Source of the DNA: Mycobacterium gordonae | GTDB lineage: Bacteria > Actinomycetota > Actinomycetes > Mycobacteriales > Mycobacteriaceae | DNA: 64,000 nt | NCBI RefSeq assembly: GCF_017086405.1 | Contig: NZ_CP070973.1 | Span: 6,976,739 to 7,040,738, forward strand | Direction: 5' to 3' | In this document: one piece after another, positions 60,016-64,000 of the stretch | How positions within the stretch are numbered: position 1 is the first letter of the stretch | Layout: every line of letters begins with the position of its first letter | The notes under the pieces: generated by a model | The model's database searches: none | What the model was told of the DNA's origin: nothing | Seen by the model: only the letters and a program-made list of their open reading frames with translations | Made by a program: the position numbers and the translations under genes

Positions 60016-61482
60016 TTACGTCAGCGGCGCCGCGGTGGGCTTGATCGGCGCCGGCAGGGCGCTGGCACCCATCAGGTGGCGGTCCACCGCCGCGGCCGCG
60101 GAGCGGCCTTCGGCAATCGCCCAGACGATCAGCGACTGGCCACGCCCCATGTCGCCGGCGACGAACACGCCGGGAACGGAGGTCTCGTAGTCATCGCCCC
60201 GTGCCACGTTTCCGCGCTCGGTGAATTTCACCCCCAGCTCGGTGAGCAAGCCGGGCTTCTCCGGCCCGACGAATCCCATCGCCAGCAACACCAGGTCGGC
60301 CTCCAACTCGAAGTCGGTGCCCTCGACCTTGACGAACTTCCCGTCCTGCATCGTCACTTCGTGGACCTTCAGCGCCGTCACTCGCCCGTCCTCGCCGAGG
60401 AACTCCTCGGTGTTGACCGAGAACACCCGCTCACCGCCCTCCTCGTGCGCCGAGGCAATGCGGTACATCAGCGGGTAGGTCGGCCACGGGGTGGACGCGG
60501 CGCGGGTCTCCGGCGGCCGGGGCATGATCTCGAACTGGTGGATGCGGGCCGCGCCCTGACGGTGCGCGGTGCCCAGGCAGTCCGCTCCGGTGTCACCACC
60601 GCCGATGATCACGACCTTTTTGCCTTTGGCGGTGATCGGCGGCTCGCCGTCCTGCCCCACCACGTCGTCACCTTCCTGGACCCGGTTGCCCCAGGGCAGG
60701 TACTCCATCGCCTGGTGGATGCCGTCGAGATCGCGACCCGGAATCGGCAGCTCGCGCCACGCGGTGGCACCCCCGGCCAGCACGATGGCGTCGAAGTCGG
60801 CCAGCAACTGCTCGGCGGTGATGTCCTCGCCGACGTTCACACCGGCTCGGAACTGGGTGCCCTCGGCGGTCATCTGCGCCAGCCGGCGGTCCAGCACCCG
60901 CTTTTCCATCTTGAACTCCGGGATGCCGTACCGCAGCAGTCCGCCAATCCGGTCCTCTCGCTCGAAGACCGTGACCTGGTGTCCGGCACGCGTAAGTTGT
61001 TGCGCCGCGGCCAGACCGGCCGGGCCCGAGCCCACCACGGCCACCGTCTTTCCGGTGTCGCAGTGCGGCAGTACGGGTTCCACCCACCCTTCGTCGAATG
61101 CTTTGTCGATGATCTCGAGCTCGATCTGCTTGATCGTCACCGGATCCTGGTTGATCCCCAGTACGCAGGCCGGCTCACACGGTGCCGGACACAGCCGGCC
61201 GGTGAAGTCGGGAAAGTTGTTGGTCGCGTGCAGCCGCTCGATCGCTTCACGGAAACGGCCCCGGCGCACCAGGTCATTCCATTCCGGAATCAGGTTGCCC
61301 AGCGGACAGCCGTTGTGGCAGAAGGGGATACCGCAGTCCATGCAGCGGGTCGCCTGCTCGCGCAGGGTCTCGGTGTCGAAGTCTTCGTAGACCTCTTTCC
61401 AATCCTTGAGCCGCAAGGGAACAGGCCGCCGTTGCGGCAACTCCCGGTGGGTGTACTTCAGAAAGCCAGTTGGATCAGCCAT
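60016..61482 (-). CDS. gltD: Glutamate synthase small subunit GltD
   Basis: NADPH-dependent small subunit, 488 aa, that passes electrons to GltB for conversion of glutamine and 2-oxoglutarate to two glutamates. N-terminal [4Fe-4S] cysteines are in CMDCGIPFCHNGCPLGN and CPAPCEPACVLG. FAD binding is VAVVGSGPAGLAAAQQL and NADPH binding is VVIIGGGDTGADCLGTA. ATG at 61482; it overlaps the gltB stop by 8 bp, so expression is coupled. Confidence 0.97.
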   Translation of the reverse strand: MADPTGFLKYTHRELPQRRPVPLRLKDWKEVYEDFDTETLREQATRCMDCGIPFCHNGCPLGNLIPEWNDLVRRGRFREAIERLHATNNFPDFTGRLCPAPCEPACVLGINQDPVTIKQIELEIIDKAFDEGWVEPVLPHCDTGKTVAVVGSGPAGLAAAQQLTRAGHQVTVFEREDRIGGLLRYGIPEFKMEKRVLDRRLAQMTAEGTQFRAGVNVGEDITAEQLLADFDAIVLAGGATAWRELPIPGRDLDGIHQAMEYLPWGNRVQEGDDVVGQDGEPPITAKGKKVVIIGGGDTGADCLGTAHRQGAARIHQFEIMPRPPETRAASTPWPTYPLMYRIASAHEEGGERVFSVNTEEFLGEDGRVTALKVHEVTMQDGKFVKVEGTDFELEADLVLLAMGFVGPEKPGLLTELGVKFTERGNVARGDDYETSVPGVFVAGDMGRGQSLIVWAIAEGRSAAAAVDRHLMGASALPAPIKPTAAPLT

Positions 61483-64000
61483 GTGCCGCCGCCATAATCG
61501 CCTTATCGACATCGGTGCCATCGCGTTCGGCGTCAGCGATCGCCTGCAGCACCTTCTTGTAGTCACGCGGCATCACCTTCACGAAGTGCCGCTGCTGGTT
61601 ACGCCAATCGGCCAGAATACGTTTGCCGACAGCAGAATCGGTGGCGTCGACGTGTGCCGTGACGATGCCGTGCAGGAACTCCGCGTCGTCGGAGTCCAGT
61701 GCCTCGGCGTCCACCATCTCGATGTTGAGGTTGTTGGGCAGTTGCTCGTCGGGGTCATAGACGTAGGCCACACCACCGGACATGCCCGCGGCGAAGTTGC
61801 GCCCCGTGCTGCCCAGGATGACCACCCGGCCACCGGTCATGTATTCACACCCATGGTCACCCACACCCTCGACCACCGCGTGTGCTCCGGAGTTGCGCAC
61901 CGCGAACCGCTCGCCGACCACGCCACGCAGGTAGACCTCGCCGCTGGTGGCGCCGAACAGAATGACGTTGCCGCCGATGATGTTGTCCTCGGCGACATAG
62001 CCTTCCGGCGCATTGTCGGAGGGCCGCACCACGATCCGGCCGCCGGACAGGCCCTTGCCCACATAGTCGTTGGCGTCGCCGTAGATACGCAGGGTGATGC
62101 CTTGGGGCACGAAGGCGCCGAAGCTGTTGCCCGCCGATCCCTCGAACGTGATGTCGATGGTGCCGTCCGGCAACCCCTGTCCGCCATAAGCCTTCGTCAC
62201 CTCATGGCCGAGCATGGTGCCGACGGTGCGGTTGACGTTGCTGATCGTGGTCGAGAACCGCACCGGCTTCTGGGAATCCAGCGCCTCGCGGCTCATCACG
62301 ATCAACTGCTGGTCGAGCGCCTTGTCCAAGCCGTGATCCTGCCGCGAACTGCAGTACAGATCCTGGTTCATGAACGCCGACTCCGGTTCGTGCAGCACCG
62401 GAGCCAGGTCCAGGCGATGCGCTTTCCAGTGTGCGCGCGCCAGCGTGGTGTCCAGCGCGCCAGCCTGCCCGACCGCCTCGTTGACGGTGCGGAAGCCCAA
62501 CTGCGCCATGTACTCTCGCATTTCTTCGGCGATGAACATGAAGAAGTTCTCGACGAATTCCGGCTTACCGGCGAACCGTTCCCGCAGCAGCGGGTTCTGG
62601 GTGGCCACCCCGACGGGGCAGGTGTCCAGGTGACAAACCCGCATCATGATGCAGCCGGCCACCACCAACGGCGCGGTGGCGAAACCGAATTCCTCGGCAC
62701 CGAGCAGCGTCGCGATCATGACGTCACGGCCGGTCTTGAGCTGGCCGTCCACCTGGACGACAATGCGGTCACGTAAACCGTTGAGCAACAAGGTCTGCTG
62801 CGTCTCGGCCAGCCCCAGCTCCCAGGGCGCGCCCGCGTGCTTCATCGACGTCAGCGGCGTCGCGCCGGTGCCGCCGTCGTGACCGGAGATGAGCACCACG
62901 TCGGCGTGCGCCTTGGACACACCGGCGGCCACCGTCCCGACCCCGTTCTCGGACACCAGCTTGACGTGCACGCGCGCGGATGGGTTGGCATTCTTCAGAT
63001 CGTGGATCAGCTGCGCGAGATCCTCGATCGAGTAGATGTCGTGGTGCGGCGGCGGTGAGATCAACCCGACGCCAGGTGTGGAATGCCGCACCGAGGCCAC
63101 CCACGGATACACCTTGTGACCCGGAAGCTGGCCGCCTTCACCAGGTTTGGCGCCCTGGGCCATCTTGATCTGGATGTCCGTGCAGTTGGTCAGGTAGTGC
63201 GACGTGACACCGAAGCGACCCGAGGCCACCTGCTTGATCGCGCTGCGCCGCCAGTCGCCGTTCGGGTCGGCGTCGAACCGCTTGACGTCTTCGCCGCCCT
63301 CACCGCTGTTTGATCGGGCACCCAACCGGTTCATCGCGATGGCCAGCGTCTCGTGTGCTTCGGCAGAGATGGAGCCGTAGCTCATCGCTCCGGTGGAGAA
63401 GCGCTTGACGATCTCGCTGGCCGGCTCGACCTCCTCGATCGGCACCGGCGGCCGCAGGCCGGCACGGAATTTGAGCAACCCGCGCAGGGAGGCCATTCGC
63501 TCGCTCTGGTCATCGACCAGCTGGGTGTACTCCTTGAAGATCTTGTACTGACCGGTGCGGGTGGAGTGCTGCAGCTTGAAGACGGTCTCCGGGTTGAACA
63601 GGTGGTACTCGCCCTCGCGGCGCCACTGGTACTCCCCACCCACCTCGAGCTCGCGGTGCGCCCGCTCGTCCGGCCGGTCCAGATAAGCGAGGGCGTGCCG
63701 CGCCGCGACGTCGGCCGCAATGTCATCCAGGGTGATACCGCCAGTGGGACAAGCCAACCCGGTGAAGTACTCGTCCAGCACGTCTTCGGAGATACCGACG
63801 GCCTGGAAAAGCTGCGCGCCGGTGTAGGAGGCCAGCGTCGAGATGCCCATCTTGGACATCACCTTCAGCACACCCTTACCCGCGGCCTTGACGTAGTTGT
63901 TCAGCGCCTTGCTGCGTTCGATGCCGTCCCCGACATCCAAGACATTGCGGTCGAGCATGTCCTCGATCGACTCGAACGCCAGGTAGGGGTTGATCGCGGC
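61475..64000 (-). CDS. gltB: Glutamate synthase large subunit GltB, N-terminal part outside window
   Basis: Large subunit of glutamate synthase; the last 841 codons are visible and the frame is open to the window edge (AAINPYLAFESIED precedes an internal Met). The FMN/2-oxoglutarate domain shows SAEAHETLAIAMNRLGARSN, HKVYPWVASVRHSTPGVGL and LISGHDGGTGATPLTSMKHA. The [3Fe-4S] cysteines are in CIMMRVCHLDTCPVG. The C-terminal GXGXG-type beta-helix domain has ITLRIYGDANDYVGKGLSGG and GGVAYVYD. The N-terminal glutaminase domain lies beyond 64000. Confidence 0.97.
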   Translation of the reverse strand, partial: AAINPYLAFESIEDMLDRNVLDVGDGIERSKALNNYVKAAGKGVLKVMSKMGISTLASYTGAQLFQAVGISEDVLDEYFTGLACPTGGITLDDIAADVAARHALAYLDRPDERAHRELEVGGEYQWRREGEYHLFNPETVFKLQHSTRTGQYKIFKEYTQLVDDQSERMASLRGLLKFRAGLRPPVPIEEVEPASEIVKRFSTGAMSYGSISAEAHETLAIAMNRLGARSNSGEGGEDVKRFDADPNGDWRRSAIKQVASGRFGVTSHYLTNCTDIQIKMAQGAKPGEGGQLPGHKVYPWVASVRHSTPGVGLISPPPHHDIYSIEDLAQLIHDLKNANPSARVHVKLVSENGVGTVAAGVSKAHADVVLISGHDGGTGATPLTSMKHAGAPWELGLAETQQTLLLNGLRDRIVVQVDGQLKTGRDVMIATLLGAEEFGFATAPLVVAGCIMMRVCHLDTCPVGVATQNPLLRERFAGKPEFVENFFMFIAEEMREYMAQLGFRTVNEAVGQAGALDTTLARAHWKAHRLDLAPVLHEPESAFMNQDLYCSSRQDHGLDKALDQQLIVMSREALDSQKPVRFSTTISNVNRTVGTMLGHEVTKAYGGQGLPDGTIDITFEGSAGNSFGAFVPQGITLRIYGDANDYVGKGLSGGRIVVRPSDNAPEGYVAEDNIIGGNVILFGATSGEVYLRGVVGERFAVRNSGAHAVVEGVGDHGCEYMTGGRVVILGSTGRNFAAGMSGGVAYVYDPDEQLPNNLNIEMVDAEALDSDDAEFLHGIVTAHVDATDSAVGKRILADWRNQQRHFVKVMPRDYKKVLQAIADAERDGTDVDKAIMAAAHG

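Noticed and set aside
1..64000. tRNA, rRNA or insertion sequence elements
   Set aside because: I saw no cloverleaf-like sequence ending in CCA, no ribosomal RNA segments and no transposase motifs with terminal repeats. A dedicated tRNA scan could still reveal one I missed.

Overview
This is a high-GC actinobacterial chromosome segment from a Mycobacterium, most likely a slow-growing non-tuberculous species. The evidence is an arabinogalactan gene block (fbpA, aftB, ubiA, glfT2, glf), erp, several PE and PE_PGRS genes, and the order sodA, espR, hns, rraA, ethA/ethR, gltD/gltB. This order is collinear with M. tuberculosis Rv3804c to Rv3859c as I remember it. I ran no searches, so Rv equivalences are from memory of sequence and gene order.

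Layout. 1-7740 (minus strand): 3' part missing fbpA, then the arabinogalactan operon glf-glfT2-phosphatase-ubiA-aftB with overlapping genes, ending at a clear intrinsic terminator. 7976-12703 (plus): erp, an LGFP/PGRP amidase (Rv3811-like), and 9 bp later an ornithine/lysine decarboxylase fused to a spermidine-synthase domain. 12736-21882: an accessory block with an intact PE_PGRS gene, a divergent AraC regulator/cytochrome P450 pair, and two tandem PE proteins with the same non-PGRS C-terminal region. 21893-24291 (minus): a three-gene cassette of a DUF1190/YgiB-like membrane protein, a glutathionylspermidine-synthetase-like ATP-grasp ligase, and a DUF350 membrane protein. 24374-30277: HAD phosphatase, three tandem PlsC-type acyltransferases, a kinase-fold protein, and a metallo-beta-lactamase/Rieske protein with its small partner. 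30349-34281: a TetR-controlled oxidoreductase/membrane protein pair with matching operators, then a diguanylate cyclase. 34389-48166: serS, a septum-formation-like protein, PE_PGRS genes broken by frameshifts, pheA, an iron-box gene, an LCP protein, glpQ1 and an Rv3843c-like protein. 48290-59851: a cluster of DnaA-box-like sites, a small membrane ORF, sodA, espR, hns, rraA, ethA/ethR, a Y-family polymerase with a LexA-like box, a PHP protein and an F420-type LLM enzyme. 60016-64000: gltD and the 3' part of gltB.

The most interesting content is the polyamine set. A fused decarboxylase/aminopropyltransferase lies about 9 kb from a DUF1190 / GSP-synthetase-like / DUF350 cassette. Related combinations are known elsewhere (YgiB-YgiC and YjfL-YjfM-YjfC in E. 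coli; aminopropyltransferases next to DUF350 genes in other bacteria), but their product is not established. Here the set could make a di- or triamine and ligate it to an unknown acceptor, possibly in the envelope.

Other notable points are a PE gene remnant inside the ethA-ethR promoter region, a LexA-type palindrome over the start of the DinB polymerase, twin TetR operators, single-base losses in C/G runs that break two PE_PGRS genes, and a SodA with Gln145 rather than the His of the M. tuberculosis iron enzyme.
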